Below the pieces are notes generated by a model, which saw nothing but the letters and a program-made list of their open reading frames with translations, made no database searches and was not told where the DNA came from. A stretch of 64,000 nt of DNA from Coleofasciculus sp. FACHB-1120. Its GTDB lineage: Bacteria > Cyanobacteriota > Cyanobacteriia > Cyanobacteriales > FACHB-T130. The stretch is from contig NZ_JACJTV010000008.1 of assembly GCF_014698845.1 (NCBI RefSeq), positions 62,001 to 126,000 of the forward strand, written 5' to 3'. This document shows, one piece after another, positions 29,267-39,472 of the stretch. The position numbers and the translations under genes are program-made. Positions within the stretch are counted from its first letter, which is position 1. Every line of letters starts with the position of its first letter.

Positions 29267-29724
29267 CTTTACCCAGCACAAAGGGAAACATGAAGAGATC
29301 CCATGCGTGCAGCGTGGAAAATATAGCGATTCGTGTTTGGATGCGCCCCGGTTTAACCCCACCCTGTTCGTGGAAAAGGGTTCAATATTCTTCCCGCTCG
29401 TTCGTCTAGAGAGTTTGGGGATGAGGTTCTCAGTTGAAGTATCCCAGCGTATTGCCCGCGAGAGCGAGAACGGCTATCAAGGACGGATGTGAATTCGTAG
29501 CTTCTTAAATCTCTACAATTTTTTTTAGCTGGACAACTGACATGATGTGGTTTTGAATGTAAGAGCATATAAGAGGTCGTAACAAACGCCTCCCTACCCC
29601 ATCTAATTCAGTTGCTAATTTAGTTGCTAAGTTAACCTGATTTGAGTAGGGTGTTAAGTTATGAGTTTCGGAGTGCATCAGTTGCGACTATTTGTGGTTC
29701 AGTTACCCTTGAAAAGCAAGAACG
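29267..29724. other. Intergenic region without a recognised gene
   Basis: No supported gene was found. A small plus-strand frame (29253-29492) overlaps the kinase end but shows no family features. No clear terminator was seen. Confidence 0.35.
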
Positions 29725-30390
29725 ATGAGTGAAAAGAGTACAGCATTTCTGGCCGGGGCTGCCTTCGCCGGAATTGCAGCTTTCGTCTTGCTTAGAAGTG
29801 GAGGGAATCCCGGTCAAGCCAACCTGCCGACTTACCTGCCCTCGCCACCTCAGTCAGGACAACCCTATGGCACGATGCAGCAGCTACCGCCTCCGCCTCC
29901 GATGGCAACTGGTGCCTCACCGGATACGTCTTCCTATTGCTTACAGCAGCAGAACGACACTCAAAGGCTAAAGGATCGGCTGGAACAGCAACAAAGTGAA
30001 ACCGAGCAGGTGAAAGCCCAACTGCGGAATCAGCAGATGGTGATTGAGGCTCTGACCACGCAGGCAAAAGCAAATGTCTATCCTCCGCCGGTCAACCCCA
30101 TGCAAGAGTTGCCTCCACTTCAACCGCAACAGCAACAGCAACAGCCCCTAAATCCCATGCTGACCGGCATCCTTTGGGCTGTGGGAGGCATGGTTCTCAC
30201 GGTCATTAGTGGGGTTGTGCTGGCAGCAGCTTTTGCTTTGCTGTCACAGCAGCAGCGTCCTCCCCGGACAGTGCAGGTGGTTCACCCAATCCAAACTCCC
30301 CCGCCAACCCTATCCCATAGACGGCGTTCTGAGTTTCTGCCCCCGCAGCTAGAAGGTAGGCGAAATGACTCCATCGACTACGATAGGTAG
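29725..30390 (+). CDS. Pro/Gln-rich hypothetical protein with two membrane segments
   Basis: 221 residues. The start (about 7-22, FLAGAAFAGIAAFVLL) is a hydrophobic helix. A Pro-rich and Gln-rich middle (about 33-55 and 115-140) includes a coiled coil (about 78-112, QQQNDTQRLKDRLEQQQSE). A second helix lies near 148-172 (GGMVLTVISGVVLAAAFALL). The C-terminal 45 residues are basic and Pro-rich. No family was recognised. A hairpin-like topology with both ends inside the cell is likely. It could be a scaffold or an envelope-associated protein; no function can be assigned. Confidence 0.65.
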   Translation: MSEKSTAFLAGAAFAGIAAFVLLRSGGNPGQANLPTYLPSPPQSGQPYGTMQQLPPPPPMATGASPDTSSYCLQQQNDTQRLKDRLEQQQSETEQVKAQLRNQQMVIEALTTQAKANVYPPPVNPMQELPPLQPQQQQQQPLNPMLTGILWAVGGMVLTVISGVVLAAAFALLSQQQRPPRTVQVVHPIQTPPPTLSHRRRSEFLPPQLEGRRNDSIDYDR

Positions 30391-30457
30391 ACACTACGAC
30401 AGGTAGACAAATCTTGACCTCTTCTCAGCTATCAAGCAGAATGTTGTGCGATCGCCG

Positions 30458-31167
30458 CTAGGGTGAAAATTCGGACAAATCCGAAGCCAGCATCTGGTCA
30501 ATCAATTCGATTACTCCGGCACCGCGATCGCCCTTAGTGACAAAATCGGCAACTTCTTTGAGCATGGGCAGGGCGTTGGCGACAGCAACTCCGCACTCGC
30601 ACAGGTTCAGCAAGGCGCGATCGTTCTCGGCATCGCCTACGCCTACGGTATTGTGCGGCGATAATCCCAATTCGCTCAATGCCACGCTTAACCCAGAGGC
30701 TTTATTAATCCCTGAAGGCATTACCATAACGGCATCTTTGTTCAAGATGACTTGCAGATCCAGTCCCAAGTCGCGGATCGCTTCGATGACGGTAGTTTCG
30801 TAGGGATGCCAGGTGGCAACGATGACTCGTCCGACGGAGAGGGGATTAACACCGCGAACTGACAAGTCAGCGCTTCGCTATCGCGTAACATTTTGATAAA
30901 CGCCTCTGCTGGGCGATCGCCAAGTCGCTTTTCCTCACGGGTGGCAGGTTGATACAGCAACGCTCCATTCTCTGCCACGACTCGGTCAAATCGGTCAATT
31001 TGAGGGAAGACATGGAGGAGATCGTCCAGTTCTCGTCCGGTGACTAAAATTAATTTCCGACCGGAAGCGCTCAAACGTTCCAGCGCTTCTAAAGTATCCT
31101 CATTTACGCGACCGTCTGAAGCCAAGGTTCCATCATAATCAGTGGCGAGTGCAAGGTAGCGCATCAA
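30458..31167 (-). pseudogene. HAD-family (Cof-type) phosphatase split by a frameshift
   Basis: Two overlapping frames make one protein of about 236 residues. The first part, 30742-31167 in its frame, starts RYLALATDYDGTLAS, the HAD nucleophile motif. It reads up to EALTCQFA, then continues as nonsense. The second frame (30458-30865) resumes SVRGVNPLSVGRVIVATW and ends with GVGDAENDRALL, HAD motif IV. The switch point is close to 30863-30870, where one missing base would restore EALT-LSVRG. All catalytic motifs exist on the two halves. It is either a recent pseudogene or a sequencing error; only a reread can tell. The natural partner would be a sugar- or nucleotide-phosphate substrate. Confidence 0.75.
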
Positions 31168-31345
31168 ATTGTTTTTAAAATTTGGGAAGCATATCTATAC
31201 GTAATTCTCTATCAGCTCCCTCGTCCAAAGGCTTCTGCTCTACAGGATGCTGAGACTTATGGGTAGAATCTACTAGTTTTTCAGTGAGGAGCAAAATTGG
31301 AGTTAAAAAATACTGCATCCAAACGAAGTTTGCTCTAGAAATTCA

Positions 31346-31642
31346 CTAATTCCAATCTTCTTCATCTTGCCGCTTGCTGCGACTCTTATAGACAACACTC
31401 GTGGCATGAATCTGACGAGTTTTTTCAAAGAGTGCATTTTCTGTCAAGTTCCACTGGCGGAGAATTGTATCCAGGTCTTTTTGAATATCTCTTGCGCCTG
31501 GAAAGCCCCGATAGCGAATGCGTAGACGGGCGAGTTCCGCCAGATTCAAATCATTAATTTCCCCAGTTAAGAGGCTGTTAACGAGTTGGCGATCGCGTCC
31601 GTGGAGGGGATGCTGTTGGTCTTTGTTTCCGGTCTCTGCCAT
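31346..31642 (-). CDS. DUF3288 family protein
   Basis: 98 residues. It begins KDQQHPLHGRDRQLVNSLL and has ELARLRIRYRGFPGARDIQKDL, a pattern found in small cyanobacterial proteins assigned to DUF3288. It is soluble and helical, with a charged C-terminus. It lies 31 bp downstream of the MOSC gene on the same strand, which suggests cotranscription. Function is unknown. Confidence 0.72.
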   Translation of the reverse strand: MAETGNKDQQHPLHGRDRQLVNSLLTGEINDLNLAELARLRIRYRGFPGARDIQKDLDTILRQWNLTENALFEKTRQIHATSVVYKSRSKRQDEEDWN

Positions 31643-31673
31643 ATAATCTCTAATTTTTAAGGTTCAGTGTTTT

Positions 31674-32489
31674 TTAAGGTTTGAGTGTTTGAATTTCCAC
31701 TTCGTCTCCCACCTGTAAAATTTTACCGGCTTCCGATTCAGGGATGCGCGTGTTTACTGAGAGTCGGTAAAAATGATTGAATCGGGATGAATCTACCCAA
31801 CTTGGCAAAGTTTCTTTCCTCGCTTGGACAAATATTTTTTGAAAGTTAGGGTAAACTTCACCTCTCAGAGAATCTCGTGTCGGCACCACACAACGCTGAC
31901 AGGGATTGACCCCATTTATCTGCACACCTCGCACCTGAAACGTTACCACATCCTCTTGGGTCGCAAATAGCCGATCTTCCCAAAATGCAGGGACGCTCTC
32001 AATTTCCAGATTCGTCCGCAGGCGTCGCCGCATTTCATCCCCTGTTAAGGGAGGAAACCAGGAGGCAACCGTGTCCAGTGTGGCAGTACTGATAACGGTT
32101 GGTCCGGAAGCATTGGTATCATCTGGAAAGCCTGATACTAAGTTCTGGCAGAGTTTTACGGGAAAGTCGAAATAGTCACTCAACCAAGCTTCTAGTTCAG
32201 CCCGTTCCCGATCGATGTGAAAAATTTGAGTTTGTTCTGTTCCTTGGACTTCTAAACAGACACGAGTAATCTTCTCAGTATCGGTATCAATGTCAAAGGA
32301 AGTCCGAAGTAAGTGAACTTTAGGGTTTCGCTTGCCATTCACGAATCGACCTTGAGCGTCACAGATGGCAAACTCTCGGTCATACTGTAATGCACCACTT
32401 TTGAGGATGGTTGCCTTGGTAACGGAAACACCATCGAGAGATTTGATTGGATAAACCAGAATGCGGGCAAGGTAAGACACGGTAATCAA
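31674..32489 (-). CDS. MOSC domain protein
   Basis: 271 residues. The N-terminal MOSC_N barrel (about 4-120) has ILVYPIKSLDGVSVTKATIL, and the C-terminal MOSC domain has NPCQRCVVPTRDSLRGEVYP. The conserved Cys in NPCQRC is the likely molybdenum-cofactor ligand or sulfur carrier. Homologs include mitochondrial amidoxime-reducing component and YcbX, which use Mo cofactor to reduce N-hydroxylated compounds. The start is TTG at 32489 or GTG three codons later at 32480. It lies just before the DUF3288 gene. Confidence 0.88.
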   Translation of the reverse strand: MITVSYLARILVYPIKSLDGVSVTKATILKSGALQYDREFAICDAQGRFVNGKRNPKVHLLRTSFDIDTDTEKITRVCLEVQGTEQTQIFHIDRERAELEAWLSDYFDFPVKLCQNLVSGFPDDTNASGPTVISTATLDTVASWFPPLTGDEMRRRLRTNLEIESVPAFWEDRLFATQEDVVTFQVRGVQINGVNPCQRCVVPTRDSLRGEVYPNFQKIFVQARKETLPSWVDSSRFNHFYRLSVNTRIPESEAGKILQVGDEVEIQTLKP

Positions 32490-32725
32490 TTAAAAATTAA
32501 AAATGCTTGCTTAAAAATAGACGAATTTTTTCCAATAGACTTTTTCCTTTTATTAAACATTTATCTGCGCCCTCTACCCTTCAAGGAACGGGAAGCTGCT
32601 TCGCTGCTACATCTAAGCTCATTTCTGGTTAAAAATAAAATTTCGCTATTTTTGCAAGAAGCCTATTGTTCATTTTTCATCTTCCTTGAAAGGAGGCAAG
32701 GCTCTAATCAAGTACCCCCTGAATA

Positions 32726-32760
32726 CAAAAACGGTAGAGAAACTATCGCTTCTCTACCGT
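32726..32760 (-). terminator. Rho-independent terminator of clpC
   Basis: A perfect 10-bp stem (32731-32740 and 32751-32760, ACGGTAGAGA) is followed on the minus strand by TTTTTGTATTC. It lies about 57 bp after the clpC stop. Confidence 0.85.
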
Positions 32761-32771
32761 ATAACACTAAA

Positions 32772-32808
32772 AATTAAAAATGAATTGTGGACAAATTCAT
32801 TTTTAATT
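32772..32808. repeat. Perfect 15-bp inverted repeat of the AATTAAAAATG type
   Basis: Arms 32772-32786 and 32794-32808 are perfectly complementary, with a 7-nt loop. It overlaps the 3' end flank of clpC, just before the terminator. It belongs to the AATTAAAAAT group of border repeats; another tandem run is at about 32486-32510, upstream of the MOSC gene. Confidence 0.6.
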
Positions 32809-32816
32809 CTTAATCT

Positions 32817-35297
32817 TTAACTTTCAGCCGCTTGGGGAAGCAATTCTCGCTTCTGACCTTGCAGCACTTTCACTTCTTTGGTGGTTTCATCGACATCCAC
32901 AATCGCTGTGTCTCCATCTGAGACGCGACCGCTGAGGATTTCTTCAGCTAAGCTGTCCTCTAACAGGCGCATAATGGCACGACGTAGCGGACGGGCACCG
33001 TAGCTGGGGTTGTATCCTTCTTCCACGAGACGATCCTTGAAGCGTTCCGTGACTTCTAAGACGATTCCCTGTTCGCTCAACCGTCCGATCACCTCTGTTA
33101 GCATGATGTCGGCAATTTCCTTCACCTCGTCTCTCGTCAATTGACGGAAGACGATGATCTCGTCAAGACGGTTCAAGAACTCTGGGCGGAAGTATTGTTT
33201 GAGTTCCTCGTTCACCAGAGAGCGAATGCGGGTGTATTGTGCCTCTGCTTCGTTCTCTTGGGTGTCGAAGAAGCCAAGCCCGGTTCCACCTTTCTCAATT
33301 ACCTTAGAACCGATGTTGGAGGTAAGAATCAACAGCGTGTTCTTGAAGTCTACTGTGCGTCCCTTGGCATCGGTCAGGCGACCGTCTTCCAAGATTTGCA
33401 GGAGCATATTGAATACATCCGGATGGGCTTTTTCGATTTCGTCGAATAGCACTACGGTGTAAGGACGACGACGCACTGCTTCGGTGAGCTGACCGCCTTC
33501 GTTGTAACCGACGTACCCTGGAGGCGAACCAATCAGCTTGGAAACGGTGTGGCGCTCCATGTATTCGGACATATCCAAGCGAATCATCGCTTCTTCCGAA
33601 CCGAAGAAGTAAGCAGCCAGAGACTTTGCGAGTTCCGTCTTACCTACGCCCGTCGGCCCTGAGAAGACAAAGCTAGCAATCGGTCGGTTGGGATTCTTTA
33701 AGCCAACCCGTGCCCGACGAATGGCTCTGGAAACTGCTTTGACGGCTTCTTCTTGACCGATAAGCCGATTGTGCAGCGTGTCTTCCATGTGCAGCAGCTT
33801 CTCGGATTCGGATTCGGTGAGCTTGTTCACCGGCACCCCAGTCCAAGAGGCGACAATGTGGGCAATGTCTTCTTCGGTGACGACGGGGGAAACATCATCA
33901 CGTTTGTCTGACTCGGTCTTTTTGCTTTGAGCGATCGCGCGAATTTCGGCTTTGATTTCCATTTCGCGATCGCGCAATTCTCCGGCCCGGTCGAAGTCTT
34001 GACTCCGGACTGCATCATCCTTATCTTTGAGAACCTGACGCAGTTCTTTATCCAATTCTTTCGCTGCGGGGGGCAACTGAGAGTTGAGCAGACGCACGCG
34101 GCTTCCGGCTTCATCAATCAGGTCAATTGCTTTATCCGGCAAGTAGCGGTCGGAAATATAACGATCTGAAAGCTTGGCAGCAGCTTCTACGGCTGTATCG
34201 GAGATTTTCAGTTTGTGGTGTTGCTCGTAGCGTTCGCGCAATCCATATAAAATCTCAATCGTTTCGGCAACCGTCGGCTCACCCACCATCACCGGCTGGA
34301 ATCTACGCTCTAGGGCGGCATCCCGTTCGATGTGCTTGCGGTACTCATCTAGCGTGGTTGCACCGATGCACTGCAATTCACCTCTCGCCAAGGCGGGTTT
34401 CAGGATGTTTGCCGCGTCGATGGCACCTTCTGCGGCACCTGCACCAATTAGGGTGTGAACTTCGTCGATTACTAGGATGACATTTCCGGCGCTGCGGATT
34501 TCATCCATAATTTTCTTTAAGCGCTCTTCAAATTCACCCCGGTATTTGGTGCCCGCTACCAGCAAGCCAATATCCAACGTGACTACGCGCTTTTCTTCCA
34601 GGATGTCGGGTACGTCGTTGTTTGCGATGCGACTCGCCAACCCTTCAGCGATCGCGGTCTTTCCAACTCCGGGTTCCCCAATCAGCACTGGGTTGTTCTT
34701 CGTGCGGCGTCCCAGAATCTGGATTACCCGTTCAATTTCTTTTGCCCGACCGACGACTGGATCGAGTTTGCCTTCTGATGCCATCTGGGTCAGGTTAGAG
34801 CCAAACTCATCTAATGTCGGGGTCTTGGTGCGCCCGCTACTTTGCCCCGCAGAGACTTCTGCCGTCTCTCCCAGCATTCTAATTACTTGCGTCCGCACTT
34901 TTGTGAGGTCAACCCCTAGGTTTTCCAACACTCTGGCGGCAACCCCTTCTCCTTCTCGGATCAGACCCAGTAGCAGGTGTTCCGTCCCGATGTAGTTATG
35001 CCCTAGTTGGCGAGCTTCTTCTAGCGATAACTCCAGGACGCGCTTGGCTCTGGGGGTGAATGGAATTTCTACCGCCACAAAGCCAGAACCGCGACCGATA
35101 ATTTTTTCCACCTCAATCCGAGCATCCTTGAGGTTGACGCCCATAGATTTCAGGACTTTGGCGGCGACGCCGGTTCCTTCTCCAATTAGACCCAGGAGGA
35201 TCTGCTCCGTACCGACGAAGTTGTGTCCCAGGCGACGAGCTTCTTCCTGGGCCAGCATGATTACCTTAATGGCTTTTTCTGTGAAGCGTTCAAACAT
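32817..35297 (-). CDS. clpC: ATP-dependent Clp protease ATP-binding subunit ClpC
   Basis: 826 residues, the AAA+ unfoldase that feeds ClpP protease. The N domain has two repeats (about 3-140, [16 protein letters not shown] and [16 protein letters not shown]). The first ATPase has Walker A GEPGVGKT (207-214). The middle domain contains a UVR-like helix ([20 protein letters not shown]). The second ATPase has [28 protein letters not shown] and a ClpP-loop type region follow. In cyanobacteria ClpC is essential and constitutive, handling regulatory and damaged proteins. The start ATG 35297 matches the usual [10 protein letters not shown]. It has its own terminator. Confidence 0.98.
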   Translation of the reverse strand: MFERFTEKAIKVIMLAQEEARRLGHNFVGTEQILLGLIGEGTGVAAKVLKSMGVNLKDARIEVEKIIGRGSGFVAVEIPFTPRAKRVLELSLEEARQLGHNYIGTEHLLLGLIREGEGVAARVLENLGVDLTKVRTQVIRMLGETAEVSAGQSSGRTKTPTLDEFGSNLTQMASEGKLDPVVGRAKEIERVIQILGRRTKNNPVLIGEPGVGKTAIAEGLASRIANNDVPDILEEKRVVTLDIGLLVAGTKYRGEFEERLKKIMDEIRSAGNVILVIDEVHTLIGAGAAEGAIDAANILKPALARGELQCIGATTLDEYRKHIERDAALERRFQPVMVGEPTVAETIEILYGLRERYEQHHKLKISDTAVEAAAKLSDRYISDRYLPDKAIDLIDEAGSRVRLLNSQLPPAAKELDKELRQVLKDKDDAVRSQDFDRAGELRDREMEIKAEIRAIAQSKKTESDKRDDVSPVVTEEDIAHIVASWTGVPVNKLTESESEKLLHMEDTLHNRLIGQEEAVKAVSRAIRRARVGLKNPNRPIASFVFSGPTGVGKTELAKSLAAYFFGSEEAMIRLDMSEYMERHTVSKLIGSPPGYVGYNEGGQLTEAVRRRPYTVVLFDEIEKAHPDVFNMLLQILEDGRLTDAKGRTVDFKNTLLILTSNIGSKVIEKGGTGLGFFDTQENEAEAQYTRIRSLVNEELKQYFRPEFLNRLDEIIVFRQLTRDEVKEIADIMLTEVIGRLSEQGIVLEVTERFKDRLVEEGYNPSYGARPLRRAIMRLLEDSLAEEILSGRVSDGDTAIVDVDETTKEVKVLQGQKRELLPQAAES

Positions 35298-35569
35298 GGC
35301 GGATTTAGTTTCCCCTGCTGCGTGCCTGTAATGGTGATTCTAGCATAGGGTTTTTATCCGGCTGTCACATTGAAGATAGATGAAATCTATCCCGCAAGAT
35401 TTTTCTAACTTTGTTAGTAGAAACCAGCGATTGCTACATCTCGCTACTATCTAAAGTTAGAAAATTGACGGAGCAAAAAAGTGAGTAAATTTACACATTG
35501 GCAAAAAGCGCCAGTTGAACCACAATGTCCCCTACAACCTTATAACTGAACCTTATAACCGTCAACCTT

Positions 35570-36226
35570 CTATCCTTGAACTTCATCGGCTTCTAAGAAC
35601 TGCCGATGAGAGTAACGAAAGCGATCGCGAATTGAGGAATGCCAGTCGCTTAAGGTTTGCGGAAATTCGGGGGCTTGAAGACCACTACGCCACAAAATCA
35701 AAGCATCTTCGCCAGTATCTTTGTAATAGCGCCGACGCCTACCAACTTCCTGAAACCCAAATTTTTCATAGAGAGACTGGGCAGGTCGATTTGATGCTCT
35801 CACCTCCAGCGTTGCCCACTCCAACCGGCGTTCCCAAGCTTTTTTGAGTAGGGCATAGAGCAGTGCCTGCCCCAAACCCTGACCCCGATAGTTGGGATGC
35901 ACTCCCAAAATCGTAATGTGTGCCTCTTCTAAGATTGCCCAGAGACATCCGATGCCCACGAGCGCTCCCTCTAGAGGCGGGTCTCCTTGCGTACTTCCTT
36001 CCGTACTCAATACAGTCGGGATGGATTCCCCCACGTACTGAGTGGAACCAATTACCTTTTGCTCCTTGCCGTTCACTTCTTCTATAACCAGCAAGTCACT
36101 ATTGGGGCTTTCTAATTCTCGCTTGTAACCGTCTAGAGTCCAGAGTTGACCAAAACACAGTTGATCTAGTTCCACTACCGCCAAGAGCTGCTCCGCTGTC
36201 AGCGGCTGAAGTTGCAAAAAAGTCAC
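35570..36226 (-). CDS. rimI: Ribosomal-protein-alanine N-acetyltransferase RimI
   Basis: GNAT-fold acetyltransferase, about 218 residues. Motif A is VHPNYRGQGLGQALL (acetyl-CoA pyrophosphate binding, R-Q-x-x-G-x-A type), followed by ARSLYEKFGFQEVGRRRRYY-like sequence, typical of RimI. It acetylates the N-terminal alanine of S18 in E. coli. The start is uncertain: GTG at 36226 (VTFLQLQPLTAEQL) is preferred because it gives the usual N-terminus and leaves 71 bp to the divergent lysA; an ATG at 36277 would leave only 20 bp. The central stretch (about 80-115) is an insertion with Thr and Gln residues relative to E. coli RimI. Confidence 0.85.
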   Translation of the reverse strand: MTFLQLQPLTAEQLLAVVELDQLCFGQLWTLDGYKRELESPNSDLLVIEEVNGKEQKVIGSTQYVGESIPTVLSTEGSTQGDPPLEGALVGIGCLWAILEEAHITILGVHPNYRGQGLGQALLYALLKKAWERRLEWATLEVRASNRPAQSLYEKFGFQEVGRRRRYYKDTGEDALILWRSGLQAPEFPQTLSDWHSSIRDRFRYSHRQFLEADEVQG

Positions 36227-36297
36227 AGTTTTCAATTGTAGACTGAAAAACAAGACGCATTCACGCTTGTTAAGCATCCAAGGATAACTATTAGATC

Positions 36298-37770
36298 ATG
36301 CTATCGACTCAACCAGTCGGGGTTCAAAATTCTGGACGGCAATATTTACCGCTTCCGCTTACCCCTACAACCCGTACAGACGCAAATCATCACGTCAGTG
36401 TAGATCGCTCACCCAATCAGGAACTTTTGCCCCTGACATCTGGGGTTAACAGCCGCGACTGCCTGGAGATTGGGGGTTGTGACGTCACGAAACTCGTGCA
36501 GCAATTTGGTTCGCCCCTTTATATTTTGGACGAAGAAACGCTACGGACAACTTGTCGTCAATATCGGGATGGTTTGAGCTGCTATTACGGCGGTGAATCT
36601 CAGGTGCTTTATGCTTCTAAAGCCTGGAGTTGCTTAGCCGTTTGCGCGATCGCTGCGAGTGAAGGCTTGGGGATCGATGTCGTCTCTGGCGGCGAACTCT
36701 ACACGGCGCTACAAGCTGGCGTCAGTCCCGACAAAATTTATTTTCACGGTAATAACAAATCTCGTGAAGAACTGACTCTAGCTGTTTCAACCGGCTGCAC
36801 GATTGTAGTAGACAACTGGTTAGAGTTACGCACCCTCGCGGCTTTGGAATCGGGACAAGCGCCTCAGGAATCAGAGGTTAACCCCTCTAATCATCCAAAA
36901 TCCAAAATCCGGATCATGCTGCGGTTCACCCCCGGCATTGAGTGCCACACTCATGAATACATCCGCACCGGACACCTCGATAGCAAATTTGGCTTCGATC
37001 CTAACCAATTAGAAGAAGTCTTTGTTTTTATCAGCCAGCAGTCAACTTTGGATTGTATCGGGTTGCACGCCCACATCGGCTCCCAAATCTTTGAGCGCCA
37101 ACCCCATCACGATCTCGCGGGGGTTCTGGTGGAGTGGTTTAAAAAAGCAACCACTCATGGATTGCCCGTCAAAGAGTTAAATGTCGGGGGTGGCTTAGGA
37201 ATTCGTTACACCGAATCAGACGATCCTCCCAGTATTGACGAGTGGGTAAAAACTGTCAGCGATGCCATTACCGCCGCCTGCCAATCCCAACAAATCCCCT
37301 TACCTAAATTATTGTGCGAACCAGGGCGATCGCTCATTGGGACTGCCTGCGTCACCGCCTACACCGTAGGCTCATCAAAAGTTGTTCCCGACATCCGCAC
37401 CTACCTATCTGTTGATGGCGGAATGTCTGACAATCCCCGTCCCATTACCTACCAATCCCTGTATCGAGCCGTTGTTGCCAACCGGATGTCAGCACCCTTG
37501 ACAGAAACTGTCACCCTTGCCGGTAAGCACTGCGAATCTGGAGACATTCTGATTAAAGAAGCATCGCTGCCGAAAACTGAGCCGGGAGATATTCTCGTCG
37601 TCATGGGCACAGGTGCCTACAATTACAGCATGGCTTCTAATTACAATCGCCTGCCTCGTCCGGCAGCGGTTTTAGTAGGTCGAGGAGAAGCTAATCTGAT
37701 TTTGCAGCGGGAAACCTACCAGGATTTAATTCGGCAGGATCGCCTACCTGAGCGATTAGTAGTTAGTTAG
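36298..37770 (+). CDS. lysA: Diaminopimelate decarboxylase
   Basis: 490 residues, fold-type III PLP enzyme making L-lysine from meso-diaminopimelate, the last step of lysine synthesis. The PLP lysine is Lys108 in VLYASKAW. Other motifs are LHAHIGSQIF, ELNVGGGLGIRYTE, CEPGRSLIG and KHCESGD, the last with the catalytic Cys. An N-terminal extension of about 55 residues precedes the family core. The gene is transcribed divergently from rimI and precedes cdaA, the usual cyanobacterial order, with a repeat-filled gap of 787 bp between. Confidence 0.96.
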   Translation: MLSTQPVGVQNSGRQYLPLPLTPTTRTDANHHVSVDRSPNQELLPLTSGVNSRDCLEIGGCDVTKLVQQFGSPLYILDEETLRTTCRQYRDGLSCYYGGESQVLYASKAWSCLAVCAIAASEGLGIDVVSGGELYTALQAGVSPDKIYFHGNNKSREELTLAVSTGCTIVVDNWLELRTLAALESGQAPQESEVNPSNHPKSKIRIMLRFTPGIECHTHEYIRTGHLDSKFGFDPNQLEEVFVFISQQSTLDCIGLHAHIGSQIFERQPHHDLAGVLVEWFKKATTHGLPVKELNVGGGLGIRYTESDDPPSIDEWVKTVSDAITAACQSQQIPLPKLLCEPGRSLIGTACVTAYTVGSSKVVPDIRTYLSVDGGMSDNPRPITYQSLYRAVVANRMSAPLTETVTLAGKHCESGDILIKEASLPKTEPGDILVVMGTGAYNYSMASNYNRLPRPAAVLVGRGEANLILQRETYQDLIRQDRLPERLVVS

Positions 37771-37847
37771 ATTGGTAATTTTTTATTTTGCACCCATTGC
37801 AGTCAACTAAAATCCATACAGCTTAATCCCTTTCGATTCAAGCTAGC

Positions 37848-38084
37848 GTGTACACACAAGTGACTTATTTTTCTCACAGCGCTCCCAGTCAGACCTAACA
37901 AGAACAGCCCTTTCCCTACAAGGGAAGCTACCCTGTACACACATCTTTGGTTAAGAGGCAAAACGTGATTGATCCCCCTAAATCTCCCTTAAAAAGGGGA
38001 CTTTGACTCCAGTTCCCCCCTGTCAAGGGGGGCTAGGGGGAGCGAAAACGTTGTGGGGCAACATTAGAAAACTTGTGTGTACAC
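37848..38084. mobile_element. MITE-like element with 13-bp terminal inverted repeats
   Basis: 237 bp bounded by GTGTACACACAAG (37848-37860) and its exact complement CTTGTGTGTACAC (38072-38084). The inner motif TGTACACACA is repeated at 37934-37943. The interior holds the second copy of the GATCCCCCTAAATC repeat and a CCCCCCTGTCAAGGGGGG hairpin (about 38015-38032). No ORF is inside. No clear target duplication was seen, so mobility is inferred from the terminal repeats only. Confidence 0.55.
37971..38042. repeat. Dispersed GATCCCCCTAAATC-type repeat, copy 2
   Basis: It begins GATCCCCCTAAATCTCCC and continues as CTTAAAAAGGGG. A CCCCCC/GGGGGG stem follows. It shares GATCCCCCTAAATC with the copy at 25317, and lies within the MITE-like element, so it may be a nested insertion. 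Confidence 0.6.
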
Positions 38085-38186
38085 GGTAGACAAGGGAAGG
38101 GGAGCCTTCAAAGCCCCTCTGGGCATTTGAGCAAAGGGGAGAGCAGGGGAATACATAGCCGTTCTCAAAGAGCATGAGATACCTAT

Positions 38187-38219
38187 GTAGGGGCGCTTGC
38201 GTGAGCTGTGCGCCCCTAC
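38187..38219. repeat. Dispersed GTAGGGGCGC palindromic repeat
   Basis: Perfect 10-bp arms, GTAGGGGCGC at 38187-38196 and its complement at 38210-38219, with a 13-nt loop. This palindrome type is frequent in cyanobacterial intergenic regions by general knowledge. The remaining gap to cdaA (38220-38557) holds the cdaA promoter but no gene. Confidence 0.65.
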
Positions 38220-38557
38220 CATCAAATGTGTTGAACGCAATGGAAAACCGCTATATAGTCGATTGATGCAAAATTTCAGTCATCGGAAAATCCGATGACT
38301 TACTACCTAATTAGCTAGTACCCAAGGGGTCGCTTCAGTTAAAATCGAGCCTTAAGGGCAAAAGAAACTAAAAAAATAGAAACCGCGATTAGCTATTCAC
38401 TGTTTAGGTGGTACATAACCACAGGTACACTAGATTTAGATTCTAGACAGATAATTAAAGCGAATAGCTAACTGTTGTCCTTGCTTTTTACATTCTTGCC
38501 TTTTGCCTTTAAACTCGCCCGTATCCAGCAAACTTCAGCCAATCTGATAAAAGTTCA

Positions 38558-39472
38558 ATGAATTCGGGTCCCGGTCAAGACCCTCCCGGAACTTCGACCT
38601 TGTTGCTTCAAAGTATTGACATTGTTTTAGTTCTCATCCTCACGTATCTGGTGCTACTCTTTATCGGGGAGCGTCGCACATTGTGGATGGTACGAGGTTT
38701 GATTGTCTTAATGCTAGCCTCAGCGGTAAGTAATCGCTTGGGGTTGGTACTGTTGAGTTTCGTGCTGGAAAAGTTAGTAGTCGGCTCTGCTGTGGCGATG
38801 GCTGTCATTTTCCAGTCAGAGTTTCGTCGGTTTCTAGAACAATTGGGCAGGGGAGAACTAATGCAGTTGCTACAACCCTCCCGACGAGCGATTCCCAAGG
38901 CAGATAGCGTTATTGATGAAATTGTGGATGCGGTCAAAGAATTGTCCCAAAACCGCACGGGTGCATTGATCGTACTAGAAACAACCGGACCAATTGATGA
39001 GCGGGATTTTTCTGTTCAAGGCGTCAAGTTGAATGCTGAGGTTTCTAAGGAAATCCTACAGACTATCTTTCAAACATCTACACTTCTGCACGACGGTGCA
39101 ATATTCATTAGTGGCTCCCGCATTGTTGCCGCTGGGGTGATTTTGCCCCTATCTGAGCGGACAGCATCGCGGCAGCTGGGGACTCGACACCGGGCAGCAA
39201 TGGGAATTACGGAACGGGTCGAAAATTGCCTATGTATTGTTGTATCTGAAGAAACCGGCTCTATTTCTTTAGCGGAGCGGGGGGGACTGAATCGCCCCCT
39301 AACCAGCAGTAAACTGAAAGAACTCTTAGAGGCGCGATTCTCCACGTCAAGCGAAGAGAGAGCCGTCGCCCCCGGTCTACGTAGTTTGGGACGTCAGATT
39401 AGCGATCGGGGAAAGGCACTGGTTTCGCGTTTGCTTCGTCTTCCACCACCGGGTTCTCGTGACAAGAAATGA
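38558..39472 (+). CDS. cdaA: Diadenylate cyclase CdaA
   Basis: 304 residues. Three N-terminal membrane helices (about 19-35, 43-58, 62-86) precede the DAC domain (about 90-250). DGA at 179-181 and RHR at 210-212 are the ATP-binding and catalytic motifs; both are intact. It makes cyclic di-AMP, which regulates potassium and osmotic balance, and in cyanobacteria the day/night response. The gene overlaps uppS by 4 bp (ATGA), so the two are coupled. The position downstream of lysA is a common cyanobacterial arrangement. Confidence 0.95.
   Translation: MNSGPGQDPPGTSTLLLQSIDIVLVLILTYLVLLFIGERRTLWMVRGLIVLMLASAVSNRLGLVLLSFVLEKLVVGSAVAMAVIFQSEFRRFLEQLGRGELMQLLQPSRRAIPKADSVIDEIVDAVKELSQNRTGALIVLETTGPIDERDFSVQGVKLNAEVSKEILQTIFQTSTLLHDGAIFISGSRIVAAGVILPLSERTASRQLGTRHRAAMGITERVENCLCIVVSEETGSISLAERGGLNRPLTSSKLKELLEARFSTSSEERAVAPGLRSLGRQISDRGKALVSRLLRLPPPGSRDKK

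Noticed and set aside
29253-29492. Small plus-strand ORF after the multi-sensor kinase
   Set aside because: No family pattern, no RBS, and it overlaps the end of the kinase.
34127-35331. Long plus-strand frames within clpC
   Set aside because: They are antisense shadows of a highly conserved gene and have no family matches.
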